Below are positions 18,681 to 28,146 of a DNA stretch of 64,000 nucleotides, piece after piece. The position numbers and the translations under genes were made by a program. The stretch is from positions 2,069,501 through 2,133,500 of the forward strand of contig NZ_AYTM02000002.1 in the NCBI RefSeq assembly GCF_000507185.2. The letters are read 5' to 3'. The notes below the pieces were generated by a model. The model saw only the letters and a program-made list of their open reading frames with translations, did no database searches and had not been told where the DNA came from. How positions within the stretch are numbered: the stretch's first letter is position 1; each line of letters begins with the position of its first letter. The stretch comes from Pseudomonas syringae KCTC 12500. Lineage in GTDB: Bacteria; Pseudomonadota; Gammaproteobacteria; Pseudomonadales; Pseudomonadaceae.

Positions 18681-19856
18681 ATGACTCAAGTTCCGAACCG
18701 GGAAACGCCCAGAGGCATTGCCATCCTCGCCGGCTTCCTCGCCTCCGAATCAGCCGGCGGCATCGTGTTGATGGCCGCTGCGCTGGCGGCATTGATCGTT
18801 GCCAACTCGCCTCTGTCTGCCGGCTATTTCTCGATCCTGCACAGCGTCTGGCTGGGCCTCTCAGTCGAGCTGTGGATCAACGACGGGCTGATGGCGATCT
18901 TCTTCCTGATGGTCGGCCTGGAAATCAAACGTGAAGTCCTCGCCGGTGGTCTGGCGACTTGGGGGCAACGCGCCCTGCCCGGCTTTGCAGCCGCAGGCGG
19001 GATGCTGGTGCCTGCGCTGATCTACATCGCGATCAATTGGGGCAATCCGCAGACCCTGAGCGGCTGGGCGATCCCGGCAGCTACCGACATCGCCTTTGCC
19101 CTCGGCGTGCTGTCGCTGCTGGGCAATCGGGTGCCGACCTCGCTGAAGGTGTTTCTGGCCGCGCTGGCGATCCTCGACGATCTGGGCGCCGTGACGATCA
19201 TCGCCTTCTTCTACAGCTCCGGTCTGAACCTGCCGATGCTGGCCGCCGCCTTCGTGACGCTGGCGGTGCTGATCGTCATGAATCGTTTGAACGTGCGCCG
19301 TCTGCTGCCTTATCTGCTGCTCGGCGCGCTGCTGTGGTTCTTCGTCCTGCAATCGGGTGTGCATGCCACGCTGGCCGGTGTCGCCCTGGCGCTGTGCATC
19401 CCGATGGGCAAGCCCGAGGAAGAAGCCCGCTCGCCCCTGCTGTTCCTCGAAGAAAAGATGCACTACTGGGTGGCCTTCGCCGTGGTGCCGATCTTTGGTT
19501 TTGCCAACGCTGGCGTGTCGCTGGCCGGCATCACCTTGGGCAACCTGATCGATCCTGTGCCACTGGGCGTTGCGCTGGGACTGTTCGTGGGCAAGCAGAT
19601 CGGCGTGTTTCTCGCCGCCGTGTTGGCCATCCGCGCCGGGCTGGCAGTATTGCCGGAGGGCAGCAACTGGGTGCAACTGTACGGCGTGGCGATTCTGTGC
19701 GGCATCGGTTTCACCATGAGCCTGTTCATCGGCAACCTGGCGTTCCCCGGCTCGCAACACCTGATCGACGAGGTGAAGGTCGGCGTACTGATCGGCTCGG
19801 GGTTGGCCGCGATTGCCGGAATTGTGTTGCTGCGCAGCCGTTTCAGTCGGGCCTGA
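18681..19856 (+). CDS. nhaA: Na+/H+ antiporter NhaA
   Basis: Inner-membrane antiporter that exchanges two protons for one sodium and helps with alkaline pH and salt. At 391 residues with about twelve hydrophobic segments it matches E. coli NhaA. The ion-binding aspartate pair is in [15 protein letters not shown], and the ATDIAFALG motif precedes it. The start ATG 18681 follows AAGGACGACC. It is 49 nt after hutD, but a shared function is not expected. Confidence 0.96.
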   Translation: MTQVPNRETPRGIAILAGFLASESAGGIVLMAAALAALIVANSPLSAGYFSILHSVWLGLSVELWINDGLMAIFFLMVGLEIKREVLAGGLATWGQRALPGFAAAGGMLVPALIYIAINWGNPQTLSGWAIPAATDIAFALGVLSLLGNRVPTSLKVFLAALAILDDLGAVTIIAFFYSSGLNLPMLAAAFVTLAVLIVMNRLNVRRLLPYLLLGALLWFFVLQSGVHATLAGVALALCIPMGKPEEEARSPLLFLEEKMHYWVAFAVVPIFGFANAGVSLAGITLGNLIDPVPLGVALGLFVGKQIGVFLAAVLAIRAGLAVLPEGSNWVQLYGVAILCGIGFTMSLFIGNLAFPGSQHLIDEVKVGVLIGSGLAAIAGIVLLRSRFSRA

Positions 19857-19961
19857 AAAAATATTTTCAAATCACTGCATCCAGATGGGTTTCTCGCGGG
19901 TAGTACATTCAGCAGCCACTTCGAGTTGCTGAGCGCGGTCAAACCTTCTGGAGATTTCTGC

Positions 19962-20495
19962 ATGAACGCAAAACGCTTGCTCTGCCTTGCTGGTACCACT
20001 CTGGCCTTCACTTGCCTGTCATCTGTTGCCATGGCTCAGACCGACCTCCCCGAAAGCGTCCGTGTGCCGGCTGGCAACAAGGTCGGCATGCAAACCACCG
20101 GGGTGGGCGAGATCACCTACGAGTGCCGCGCCAAGGCCAACATGCCCAACGAAATGGAGTGGGCGTTCGTCGGCCCTAAAGCGGTGCTCAACGACAAGAG
20201 CGGCAAACAGGTCGGCACCTACTACGGCCCGCCTGCTACCTGGGAAGCCAAAGACGGTTCCAAAATAACCGGCACTCAAGTCGCCGTGGCCCCTTCGAGC
20301 GCTGGCAACCTGCCGTACCAGCTGGTCAAGGCCAACCCGGCCGAAGGCAAGGGCGCAATGACCGGCGTGACGTACATTCAGCGTGTGGCCCTGAAAGGCG
20401 GCGTCGCCCCGGCCAAAGCCTGCGCAGAGAGCAACAAGGGCGCGAAGGAAGTGGTCAAGTATCAGGCCGACTACCTGTTCTGGACCGCAAGCTGA
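19962..20495 (+). CDS. DUF3455 exported protein
   Basis: A 177-residue predicted periplasmic protein. The start ATG 19962 follows CTGGAG. The signal peptide covers about residues 1-25, ending AMAQ. The mature part contains the family pattern VPAGNKVGMQTTGVGEITYECR and ends in YQADYLFWTAS, matching DUF3455. The role is unknown. It lies directly upstream of an ECF sigma/anti-sigma pair, so it may belong to that regulon; this is inferred from position. Confidence 0.82.
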   Translation: MNAKRLLCLAGTTLAFTCLSSVAMAQTDLPESVRVPAGNKVGMQTTGVGEITYECRAKANMPNEMEWAFVGPKAVLNDKSGKQVGTYYGPPATWEAKDGSKITGTQVAVAPSSAGNLPYQLVKANPAEGKGAMTGVTYIQRVALKGGVAPAKACAESNKGAKEVVKYQADYLFWTAS

Positions 20496-20598
20496 TAGCC
20501 ATCACTAACCGGGTGACCGCTCAGCATTAAGCTATGCTGCTGGGCGGGAGCCTCGTGATATCAACGAGGCAGTAGTCTTCCATTGATGGCGGATCATC

Positions 20599-21165
20599 TT
20601 GTCTTCGCACGAATCTCTCTTTGATTACGAAGCCACGTTGCAGGCCTGCGCTCGCGGTGAAAAGCAGGCCTTGCAGCGTCTCTATCAACAGGAAAGCGCC
20701 CGGTTGCTCGGCGTCGCTCAGCGCTTGGTGCGTGACCGCGCGCTGGCCGAAGACATCGTGCATGACGCGTTCCTGAAAGTCTGGTCCCACGCGGCTAGCT
20801 TCGATGCCTCGCGTGGTTCGGCACGTGGCTGGATCTTCAGCGTGACCCGCCACCTGGCGCTCAACACGTTGCGCAACACGGCTCGCGAGGTGCGTGTCGA
20901 AGACGACGGCAGTGAAGATCATCAGGAACAGGCGACACTGGAAGGCTGGCAGGAAATCGGCGATGCCTTCGATTGGCGGGTCAATCCAGGACGGATTACT
21001 TCATGCATGGAGCAACTGGAACCAGTAAGACGAAACTGTATTTTTCACGCTTACGTAGACGGTTATTCGCATCAGGAAATCGCGCAGAAAATTGGCGCGC
21101 CATTGGGTACGGTCAAAGCCTGGATCAAGCGCAGCCTGACGGCTTTGCGGGAGTGCATGGGATGA
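20599..21165 (+). CDS. ECF-type RNA polymerase sigma factor
   Basis: A 188-residue sigma-70 family extracytoplasmic-function factor. The start is TTG at 20599 behind GGCGGA; no in-frame ATG gives a complete region 2. Region 2 is seen at about residues 22-66 (RLLGVAQRLVRDRALAEDIVHDAFLKVW) and region 4 at about 135-185 (YSHQEIAQKIGAPLGTVKAWIKRSL). The stop overlaps the next gene by ATGA. The partner is a membrane anti-sigma factor, so it is probably held inactive until an envelope or oxidative signal arrives. Target promoters are not identified. Confidence 0.9.
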   Translation: MSSHESLFDYEATLQACARGEKQALQRLYQQESARLLGVAQRLVRDRALAEDIVHDAFLKVWSHAASFDASRGSARGWIFSVTRHLALNTLRNTAREVRVEDDGSEDHQEQATLEGWQEIGDAFDWRVNPGRITSCMEQLEPVRRNCIFHAYVDGYSHQEIAQKIGAPLGTVKAWIKRSLTALRECMG

Positions 21166-21869
21166 CCCGGCCTTTAGACGACAACATTCATGAGTTGGCT
21201 GGCGAGTATGTACTCGGCACGCTCTCGGCGCAGAAGCGGCTCGACGTGCAGCGTCGCCTGTCGCGCGAGCCCGACCTGCAGGCTGCCGTCAATGCCTGGG
21301 AGCAGCGTCTGCTGCCCCTGACCGAGCTGGCCGAACCGGTGACGCCCTCGCCTGGCCTGTGGGATCGCATCGAACGTAACCTGCTGGACATGACCACGCC
21401 TGCCAGCACGCCGCAAAAACCTCGCGTTCGCTGGTGGGACAACCTGTCGATCTGGCGCGGCCTCGCCGGAGCAGGCCTGGCTGCTTCGCTGGTACTGGGC
21501 ATGACGCTGCTGACCCGCGCACCGGCGCAACCGTCTTATCTGGTGGTCCTCGTAGGACCGCAGGACAAGGCTCCCGGCTGGGTCGTGCAGGCCAGTAACT
21601 CGCAGGAAATACAGCTTATCCCGCTGGGGGTGTTCGAGGTTCCGGCCGACAGGGCGCTGGAGTTCTGGACCAAGGGTGACGACTGGCAAGGCCCGGTTTC
21701 GCTTGGCCTGGTCAAGCCGGGAGAGAGCCTGCATGTGCCGCTGGATAAACTGCCGCCGCTGCAACCCAATCAGTTGTTCGAGCTGACACTGGAGAAATCC
21801 ACTGGCTCGCCAATCGGCAAACCCACCGGGCCGATTCAGTTCATCGGCCGGGCGGTGAAGGTGATCTGA
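21162..21869 (+). CDS. RskA-type membrane anti-sigma factor
   Basis: A 235-residue single-pass membrane protein. The N-terminal 75 residues form the sigma-binding helical part (HELAGEYVLGTLSAQKRLDVQRRL). A membrane helix follows near residues 105-125 (GLAGAGLAASLVLGMTLL). The C-terminal periplasmic domain ends in an RskA-like fold (YLVVLVG, EFWTKGDDW, ELTLEKSTGSPIGKPTGPIQFIG). It lacks the HxxxCxxC zinc motif of the ZAS class. Coupling to the sigma gene by ATGA supports the pairing. Confidence 0.88.
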   Translation: MTRPLDDNIHELAGEYVLGTLSAQKRLDVQRRLSREPDLQAAVNAWEQRLLPLTELAEPVTPSPGLWDRIERNLLDMTTPASTPQKPRVRWWDNLSIWRGLAGAGLAASLVLGMTLLTRAPAQPSYLVVLVGPQDKAPGWVVQASNSQEIQLIPLGVFEVPADRALEFWTKGDDWQGPVSLGLVKPGESLHVPLDKLPPLQPNQLFELTLEKSTGSPIGKPTGPIQFIGRAVKVI

Positions 21870-21881
21870 CGCAAAGGCAGA

Positions 21882-22835
21882 CTACTTGCGGCTGCAGTCG
21901 TCCTGTTGCAGCAGGTTGGCCTGGGTCAGGTTGCAGTCTGCCGGTACGCTGCGCGTCAGCCAGACATTGCCGCCGATTGTAGAACCTTTGCCGATGGTGA
22001 TACGCCCCAGAATCGTCGCGCCAGCGTAGATCACCACGTCGTCTTCAACGATCGGATGCCGTGCATGACCTTTCTGCAACTGGCCGTCCTCGTCCGACGG
22101 GAAGCGCTTGGCGCCCAGGGTTACGGCCTGATAAATCCGCACCCGCTCGCCGATGATCGCGGTTTCGCCAATGACCACGCCTGTTCCGTGATCGATGAAA
22201 AAGCTCGGGCCGATCTGCGCACCCGGATGAATATCGATACCGGTCGCTGAATGAGCGATTTCCGAGCTGATACGCGCCAGCAACGGCAAACCGGCGCGAT
22301 ACAGATAATGCGCCAGCCGATGGTGGATCACCGCCAGAATGCCGGGATAGCACAGCAGCACTTCATCGACACTGCGCGCCGCAGGGTCGCCGTGATAGGC
22401 GGCCAGCACGTCGGTATCCAGCAACAGACGAATACCGGGCAGGGCCATGGCGAAACCCTGGATCAGCTCCAGCGCTCGCGCATCGATGCTGTTCAGGTCA
22501 CCACCCTGCTGATGGGCCACGTAGCGCAATTCAAGCCGGGCCTGAGCCAGCAGCGCATTGAGCGCCACATCGAGCGTATGGCCGACATAGAAGTCCTCGC
22601 TTTCCTCACGCAGGTCCACCGGGCCCAGGCGCATCGGGAACAGTGCACCGCTCAAGGCCTCAAGAATCTCGCCCATGGCCGCACGCGAAGGCAGCTCACG
22701 TCCACCGTGCTCACCGCTCACCCGCCTGTTGCGAGCCCGCCAGTCTTCACGCGCGCCACGCAACTGGCTGACGATGCGCTGCAACTGCCAATGGCTGGAG
22801 CGGCCGTCGGCGGACGCTTCTGGAATATCGCTCAC
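21882..22835 (-). CDS. epsC: Serine O-acetyltransferase, EpsC type
   Basis: Transfers acetyl from acetyl-CoA to L-serine, the first step of cysteine synthesis. I chose GTG 22835 (MSDIPEASADG), which follows a strong AAGGAGA; the upstream extension to 22964 has no such site. The 317-residue protein has an N-terminal helical domain and a C-terminal left-handed beta-helix with hexapeptide repeats. IHPGAQIGPSFFIDHGTG and VVIGETAIIGERVRIYQ are clear in it. The extra N-terminal length is typical of the EpsC/long CysE group. It is divergent from dcyD. Confidence 0.9.
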   Translation of the reverse strand: MSDIPEASADGRSSHWQLQRIVSQLRGAREDWRARNRRVSGEHGGRELPSRAAMGEILEALSGALFPMRLGPVDLREESEDFYVGHTLDVALNALLAQARLELRYVAHQQGGDLNSIDARALELIQGFAMALPGIRLLLDTDVLAAYHGDPAARSVDEVLLCYPGILAVIHHRLAHYLYRAGLPLLARISSEIAHSATGIDIHPGAQIGPSFFIDHGTGVVIGETAIIGERVRIYQAVTLGAKRFPSDEDGQLQKGHARHPIVEDDVVIYAGATILGRITIGKGSTIGGNVWLTRSVPADCNLTQANLLQQDDCSRK

Positions 22836-22971
22836 GCTTGACTCTCCTTGATGTGAAGGGTGGCGACCGACAGTAAGGGCCGCTGCTGTTACCACTCTAC
22901 GGCAAACATTCAGACGAAAAAAACAACAATTTCTGTCGGAATACGCGAAGAGCGCCGTGCGCACAGATAAG

Positions 22972-23000
22972 TTGCCGTGTGAGAAACGTCTGCCTATAGT
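22972..23000 (+). promoter_or_regulatory. Sigma-70 promoter of dcyD
   Basis: A -35 box TTGCCG at 22972-22977 and a -10 box TATAGT at 22995-23000 are separated by exactly 17 nt. Transcription would begin about 26 nt before the dcyD ATG. The same -10 hexamer appears before tcyJ. Confidence 0.6.
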
Positions 23001-23032
23001 CCGGTGACTCTTTACACGGCTTATCGACGACC

Positions 23033-24031
23033 ATGATCAAAAATCAGCTTGCCCGCTTCAATCGCCTGGACCTGATCAGCGCGCCAACGGCTCTGGAAAA
23101 GCTCGAGCGCCTGTCGGTCTGGGCAGATCGTGATATCTACATCAAGCGAGATGACACCACCACGCTGGCCCTGGGCGGCAACAAGGTGCGCAAACTCGAG
23201 TACCTGGCCGCCGATGCGCTGGCCCAAGGTGCCGACACACTGATCACCGCCGGCGCCATCCAGTCCAATCATGTCCGCCAGACCGCTGCACTGGCCGCGC
23301 GCCTGGGCCTTGGCTGTGTGGCGCTGCTGGAAAACCCTATCGGCACCGAAGACCCCAGTTACCTGAAAAATGGCAATCGCCTGCTACTGGAGCTGTTCGA
23401 TGCCAAGGTAGAGCTGGTGGAAAACCTCGACAACGCCGACGAGCAACTCCAGGCCCTGGCTGCGCGCCTGAGTTCCAGCGGCAAAAAGCCTTATCTGGTC
23501 CCCATCGGCGGCTCAAGCCCGGTAGGTGCGCTGGGTTATGTGCGCGCCGGGCTGGAACTGGCCGAGCAGATCAAACAGACCGGTATCGATTTTGCGGCTG
23601 TCGTTCTGGCCTCCGGCAGTGCCGGCACGCACAGTGGTCTGGCGTTGGCACTGGCTCACGAACTGCCGCAATTGCCGGTCATCGGCGTGACCGTATCGCG
23701 CAGTGAAGAAGCACAGCTGCCCAAGGTGCAGGGCCTGGCCGAGCGCACCGCAGAGTTGCTCGGCGTTGCGCTGCCTGAGCACTTCAAGGTCGAACTGTGG
23801 GATGAGTATTTCGCCCCACGGTACGGCGAACCGAACGCCGGCACGCTGTCAGCCATCAAGCTGGTGGCCAGCCACGAAGGGCTGTTGCTCGACCCGGTTT
23901 ATACCGGCAAGGCCATGTCCGGGCTGCTCGATGGCATTGGCCGTCAACGCTTCAACGACGGCCCGCTGATCTTCCTGCACACCGGCGGTGCGCCAGCGCT
24001 GTTTGCCTATCCGGATGCGTTCGACCAGTGA
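23033..24031 (+). CDS. dcyD: D-cysteine desulfhydrase
   Basis: Fold-type II PLP enzyme that converts D-cysteine to pyruvate, sulfide and ammonia. The 332-residue protein has the cofactor lysine K51 in [13 protein letters not shown], the [11 protein letters not shown] motif and [11 protein letters not shown] phosphate-binding loop of the ACC deaminase/DcyD family. The alternative is ACC deaminase, but its position directly before cystine-transport genes favours D-cysteine desulfhydrase, the arrangement also seen in enterobacteria. It releases sulfide from D-cysteine brought in with cystine. Confidence 0.9.
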   Translation: MIKNQLARFNRLDLISAPTALEKLERLSVWADRDIYIKRDDTTTLALGGNKVRKLEYLAADALAQGADTLITAGAIQSNHVRQTAALAARLGLGCVALLENPIGTEDPSYLKNGNRLLLELFDAKVELVENLDNADEQLQALAARLSSSGKKPYLVPIGGSSPVGALGYVRAGLELAEQIKQTGIDFAAVVLASGSAGTHSGLALALAHELPQLPVIGVTVSRSEEAQLPKVQGLAERTAELLGVALPEHFKVELWDEYFAPRYGEPNAGTLSAIKLVASHEGLLLDPVYTGKAMSGLLDGIGRQRFNDGPLIFLHTGGAPALFAYPDAFDQ

Positions 24032-24067
24032 CGTTCTAGCCCACGCGGCTTTTATGCCTTTCCAGAG

Positions 24068-24118
24068 GGAAAATAACTTTTTTTGTTATTTTTCCTCATA
24101 AGCAGATGGCTATATAGT
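24068..24118 (+). promoter_or_regulatory. Inverted repeat and -10 box before tcyJ
   Basis: GGAAAATAAC at 24068-24077 and GTTATTTTTCC at 24085-24095 form an AT-rich inverted repeat around seven T residues. A TATAGT -10 box lies at 24113-24118, and no good -35 box exists 17 nt upstream of it, where the right arm of the repeat ends. This is the layout of an activator-dependent promoter. CysB is a candidate, by analogy with other cystine-uptake operons. The repeat could instead be a weak terminator for dcyD. Confidence 0.4.
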
Positions 24119-24251
24119 CGCGCCCGACAGACCACAACGCTTAACCTTACACCTGACGTAACTGCCTGAAAAAAAGCTGAATAATCAGCACGAAGTTGCT
24201 CGAGTCGGGTCAGAAAATGGCCAGACACTTCCATACCAACAAGGGGCTCGC

Positions 24252-25049
24252 ATGAACATTTCCGCTATTCGTCGTACGTTTCTTTTCTCGGCAATGGGCT
24301 TGATGCTCAGTGCCGGTATCGCCGGGCAAGCCATGGCTGGCGAGCAACTGCAGAAAATCAAGGACAGCGGTACGCTCAATGTCGGCCTGGAAGGCACTTA
24401 CCCACCGTTCAGCTTTGTGGATAAGAGCGGCAAGCTCACCGGCTTCGAAGTAGAGTTTTCCGAAGCGCTGGCCAAGGAACTGGGTGTGAAGGCCAAGATC
24501 CAGCCTTCGAAATGGGATGGCATCCTGGCCGCTCTGGATTCCAAGCGTCTGGACGTGGTGATCAACCAGGTGACCATTTCCGACGAGCGCAAGAAGAAGT
24601 ACGACTTCTCCGAGCCCTACACCATTTCCGGCATCCAGGCGCTGGTTCTGAAGAAGAACGCAGACACCATCAAGTCTGCCAAAGACCTGAGCGGCAAGAA
24701 GGTGGGCGTGGGTCTGGGCACCAACTACGAGGAATGGCTCAAGGCGAACGTTCCGGGCGCAATCGTCAAAACCTATGACGATGACCCGAGCAAGATCCAG
24801 GACCTGAGTGTCGGTCGTATTGATGCGATCCTCGTTGACCGTCTGGCCGCTCTGGAAATGGCTGCCAAGACAAAAAACAAACTCGTCCCGGCGGGCGACG
24901 CATTCTCCCGCCAGGAGTCGGGCATTGCCCTGCGTAAAGGCGAGCCTGAATTGCTGGCGGCCATCGACAAGGCCATCGACAAACTGCGTGCCGACGGCAC
25001 GCTGAAGAAGCTGTCGGAAAAGTACTTCAACGCTGATGTCACCCAATGA
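24252..25049 (+). CDS. tcyJ: Cystine ABC transporter, substrate-binding protein
   Basis: A 265-residue periplasmic solute-binding protein of the FliY/TcyJ family that captures L-cystine. A signal peptide spans about residues 1-29, ending AMAGE. The SBP family 3 signature GTLNVGLEGTYPPFSFVDKSGKLTGFEVE is at residues 38-70. The start ATG 24252 follows AAGGGGC. The stop overlaps the permease start by ATGA, making tcyJ-tcyL-tcyN one operon. Confidence 0.94.
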   Translation: MNISAIRRTFLFSAMGLMLSAGIAGQAMAGEQLQKIKDSGTLNVGLEGTYPPFSFVDKSGKLTGFEVEFSEALAKELGVKAKIQPSKWDGILAALDSKRLDVVINQVTISDERKKKYDFSEPYTISGIQALVLKKNADTIKSAKDLSGKKVGVGLGTNYEEWLKANVPGAIVKTYDDDPSKIQDLSVGRIDAILVDRLAALEMAAKTKNKLVPAGDAFSRQESGIALRKGEPELLAAIDKAIDKLRADGTLKKLSEKYFNADVTQ

Positions 25050-25714
25050 TTGAAGAGAGCCTTCAGCTCGCGCTGGACTCCGCGCCCTTCCTGCTCAAGG
25101 GCGCGTACTACACGGTATTCCTCAGTCTTGGCGGGATGTTTTTCGGTTTGCTGCTGGGCTTCGGCCTGGCATTGATGCGCCTTTCGCGCATCAAACCGGT
25201 GAACTGGATAGCCCGCATCTACGTGTCGTTCTTTCGTGGCACGCCCTTGCTGGTGCAGCTGTTCGTGATTTATTACGGCCTGCCGGAGCTGGGTATCCAG
25301 CTCGAACCGCTGAGCGCCGCACTGATCGGTTTTTCCCTGAACATGGCCGCCTACGCCTGCGAAATCCTGCGCGCGGCCATCAGTTCGGTGGAGCGCGGCC
25401 AGTGGGAGGCAGCGGCCAGTATCGGCATGACCCGCTGGCAGACCATGCGTCGGGCGATCCTCCCGCAGGCCGCACGTACCGCATTGCCGCCACTGGGCAA
25501 CAGCTTTATCTCGCTGGTCAAGGACACGGCGCTGGCAGCCACTATCCAGGTCCCGGAGCTGTTCCGTCAGGCGCAGTTGATCACCGCACGCACCTTCGAA
25601 ATATTCACCATGTACCTGGCCGCTGCACTGATCTACTGGATCCTTGCAACGGCGCTCTCGCACCTGCAAAACAAGCTGGAAGCCAGGGTCAACCGGCACG
25701 ATCTGGAGACCTGA
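25046..25714 (+). CDS. tcyL: Cystine ABC transporter, permease
   Basis: A 222-residue polar-amino-acid-type inner-membrane permease (HisM/YecS family) with about five membrane helices. The ATPase-contacting EAA loop is seen as EAAASIGMTRWQTMRRAILPQA near residues 120-140. It overlaps tcyJ by ATGA and lies 3 nt before tcyN. It probably works as a homodimer, since no second permease is encoded in the operon. Confidence 0.94.
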   Translation: MIEESLQLALDSAPFLLKGAYYTVFLSLGGMFFGLLLGFGLALMRLSRIKPVNWIARIYVSFFRGTPLLVQLFVIYYGLPELGIQLEPLSAALIGFSLNMAAYACEILRAAISSVERGQWEAAASIGMTRWQTMRRAILPQAARTALPPLGNSFISLVKDTALAATIQVPELFRQAQLITARTFEIFTMYLAAALIYWILATALSHLQNKLEARVNRHDLET

Positions 25715-25717
25715 CAC

Positions 25718-26461
25718 ATGATAGTGGTTGAAAAACTCACCAAGGCATTCAAAGGCAATCAGGTGCTCAAGGGCATTGATCTGCGTATCGAAGCCGGGGA
25801 AGTGGTGGCCATCATCGGGCCCAGTGGCTCGGGCAAGACCACCCTGCTGCGCTGCCTGAACCTGCTGGAAACCCCTGACAGTGGCAGAATCAAGGTCGGT
25901 GACATCGAGATTGATGGCACTCGCTCCATGAACCAGCAGCAGGGGTTGATCCGCCAGTTGCGTCAGCAGGTCGGGTTCGTGTTTCAGAACTTCAATCTGT
26001 TTCCGCATCGCACCGCACTGGAAAATGTCATCGAAGGCCCGGTGGTGGTCAAGAAGGTGGCCCGCGAAGCCGCCGAGGCGCTGGGCAGAAAGCTGCTCGC
26101 CAAGGTAGGCCTGAGCGGCAAGGAAGACGCTTACCCGCGACGCCTTTCCGGCGGGCAGCAACAGCGCGTGGCGATTGCACGGGCGCTGGCGATGGAGCCG
26201 CAAGTGATCCTGTTCGACGAGCCGACCTCGGCCCTGGACCCGGAACTGGTCGGCGAGGTGCTGACCACCATTCGCGCTCTGGCTGAAGAGAACCGCACCA
26301 TGGTCATCGTCACTCACGAGATGAGCTTTGCCCGGGACGTCGCCAACCGGGTGATCTTCATCGACAAGGGAGTGATCGTGGAGCAAGGCGAAGCCAAAGC
26401 GCTGTTTGCCAACCCGAAAGAAGAACGCACAAGGCAGTTTCTTGAGCGTACCCGCTCCTGA
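25718..26461 (+). CDS. tcyN: Cystine ABC transporter, ATPase
   Basis: A 247-residue ATP-binding subunit. Walker A is GPSGSGKTT, the ABC signature is LSGGQQQR, Walker B is [14 protein letters not shown], and the H-loop is IVTHEMSF. The start ATG 25718 is 3 nt after the tcyL stop. A good intrinsic terminator follows 20 nt after the stop, so it is the last gene of the operon. Confidence 0.94.
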   Translation: MIVVEKLTKAFKGNQVLKGIDLRIEAGEVVAIIGPSGSGKTTLLRCLNLLETPDSGRIKVGDIEIDGTRSMNQQQGLIRQLRQQVGFVFQNFNLFPHRTALENVIEGPVVVKKVAREAAEALGRKLLAKVGLSGKEDAYPRRLSGGQQQRVAIARALAMEPQVILFDEPTSALDPELVGEVLTTIRALAEENRTMVIVTHEMSFARDVANRVIFIDKGVIVEQGEAKALFANPKEERTRQFLERTRS

Positions 26462-26481
26462 TCAGGAAGATCAGCCTGCGC

Positions 26482-26516
26482 AAAAAGCAGCGTGTATTCA
26501 GTCGCGCTGCTTTTTT
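26482..26516 (+). terminator. Intrinsic terminator of the tcyJLN operon
   Basis: AAAAAGCAGCG at 26482-26492 pairs with CGCTGCTTTTTT at 26505-26516, and the stem runs straight into a T-tract. It begins 20 nt after the tcyN stop. Confidence 0.85.
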
Positions 26517-27038
26517 CTTACATTTCTGGGAGGATTGATCGTTCAATATCCTTGCTGAATTCCCGCGTAATTTTCCGAAAAATCATCGAAATAATAAAAT
26601 TAGCGTACGTCCGTTCTGCGCCCTGATCCGTAGCCGGCTGCGCCGTTGCGTGCCCGTCTTGCCAGACGTTCCCTTACAGCCTTAATCCCGTCGGTTACAG
26701 TCTGTTGCCATTGATACTTTGTGGTAGGACAGTTGTTTAGTGAGGAGTCAACGGTTCCAAACATACAGCGTAGGAAGTATCCGGTTTTCAAGTAAACAAG
26801 CCTTAAATGCACTCCGCACATTGACAAGTGCCCGCAAAGCCCATTAGCTCACCTACTTCACTCATTCCAGTGAGACATCAAAGTTTCAAGTACACAATTC
26901 ATACCGTTTGTAATGTTTGCCATAACTTGGATATTTAAGGTACTTATCCCCCTGCCTGAACCGCACACTTTATTACTTGAACATGACAACTTATGACGAT
27001 TCTTTACTTGAACTATTGATTATCAGGAGCACCCCGAC
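26517..27038. other. Gene-free, AT-richer interval
   Basis: About 520 bp between the tcy terminator and the next gene hold no convincing coding sequence. The region is visibly richer in A and T than its neighbours and contains several TACTTGA-like stretches. A small minus-strand frame at 26600-26827 has no ribosome site or recognisable product and was left out. Confidence 0.5.
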
Positions 27039-27758
27039 ATGAATCAAAGCACTTGCAACGCCCACCCCCTGAGCTTGCCGATCCCTTCTGTACCGCTGGC
27101 GAGCCGGCATGGCATAGGCGTGAGGAACGCCTCTCAACTCGTTGTTCATGTTGATCCCTACGGCAGCATGGAAGAAGGCGATCTGATCGAACTGTTTTGG
27201 GACGGTTGTTACGTCGCGTCAACAATTTTGAAGGCATCCGACGTCGGCAAGCCGGTCATCCTACGTGTGCCGGAAAGCTTTCTGCAGAATGGCAAGGCGA
27301 GAACCTACTACCGGGTCATGAAGATAGGCGGAGTACCCGTGACCTCGCCCTGCCGCAAGCTATGGGTCAAGCTCAACGCACCGGGAGGACAGCTGGTCAG
27401 CGCCAATACGGAAGAAAACCAGGGGCTGGCGCCACTCTATGTGGCGCCATCGGTCATGCGCCACGGCCTTTCGCGCAGACACCTGGAGGGCGGCTTGCCG
27501 ATGACCATCGAGCCTTATCTGAACATGGCTGTTCACGACGAGATCACCATACGTTGGGGCGATCTGCGTATGGACCTGCCGCCGCTCACCGCCGACGATG
27601 TCGGTGAGCCGGTCGATTTGGTTGTACCGCCTGAGTTGATACACGAAGGCGGAGACGAGCAACGGCTGGAAGTGAGTTACTGTGTCATCGACCGGGTGGG
27701 CAACAACTCGCTTTGGGCACCGCCCCGGATAATAAAGATCCAACCGTTGGGGCATTGA
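27039..27758 (+). CDS. Hypothetical protein with two Ig-like repeats
   Basis: A 239-residue protein that I do not recognise by name. The start ATG 27039 follows CAGGAGC. No signal peptide is visible. The chain holds two related blocks: residues about 33-93 (DPYGSMEEGDLIELFWDG then DVGKPVILRVPESFL) and about 168-228 (MAVHDEITIRWGDLRMDLPPL then DVGEPVDLVVPPELI). Both have the pattern of a beta-sandwich: G/DxI-W followed by DVGxPVxLxVP. This duplication resembles Ig-like repeat units found in large pseudomonad surface or toxin-like proteins. It stands alone between two gene-free intervals, which suggests an acquired or orphan gene. Function unknown. Confidence 0.7.
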   Translation: MNQSTCNAHPLSLPIPSVPLASRHGIGVRNASQLVVHVDPYGSMEEGDLIELFWDGCYVASTILKASDVGKPVILRVPESFLQNGKARTYYRVMKIGGVPVTSPCRKLWVKLNAPGGQLVSANTEENQGLAPLYVAPSVMRHGLSRRHLEGGLPMTIEPYLNMAVHDEITIRWGDLRMDLPPLTADDVGEPVDLVVPPELIHEGGDEQRLEVSYCVIDRVGNNSLWAPPRIIKIQPLGH

Positions 27759-28146
27759 ATACCTGACGATGGCCAGTCGGATAAACCGCGTCACTCCACG
27801 ATACTGTTCAATGGACAGCACCGCACGGAACACTCTAAAAACGCAGCGTTATTTATTCACGCTCATTACGTGTCTTAAACATTGGCCACGCGGGTAAGAA
27901 AGTTCGACGTCGCTTCGGCATACGCCATGTTTCATCCACACTTGCTTCTGCGCAGGCGTCTAACAGGTTGCGTTACGCAAGGTGAGTACATAAACAGGCA
28001 TTGGCGACTGACAATAACCATCTATGCTTATTCCAAAAAGCACGTTTTAAAAACTTTTATACACGCTTAGGGTATATGCACCGGACCACCGGACATCGTG
28101 ATGTTTTCCAGCCGCACCTGATGCGGCCTACTGCTACGAGGTTCCG
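27759..28146. other. Gene-free interval before the SfnB genes
   Basis: About 390 bp with no supported gene. It must hold the promoter of the SfnB-SnaA unit. I looked for a sigma-54 type GG-N10-GC promoter and saw none that was convincing. Confidence 0.4.

Noticed and set aside
23033..24031. ACC deaminase as the identity of the desulfhydrase gene
   Set aside because: The families are close, but position directly before cystine uptake genes and the overall sequence favour D-cysteine desulfhydrase.
26600..26827. A 75-codon minus-strand frame in the gene-free interval after tcyN
   Set aside because: No ribosome site and no recognisable pattern.
27759..28146. A sigma-54 promoter before the SfnB genes
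   Set aside because: I looked for GG and GC elements at the -24/-12 spacing because sfn genes are sigma-54-linked elsewhere, and saw no convincing match.
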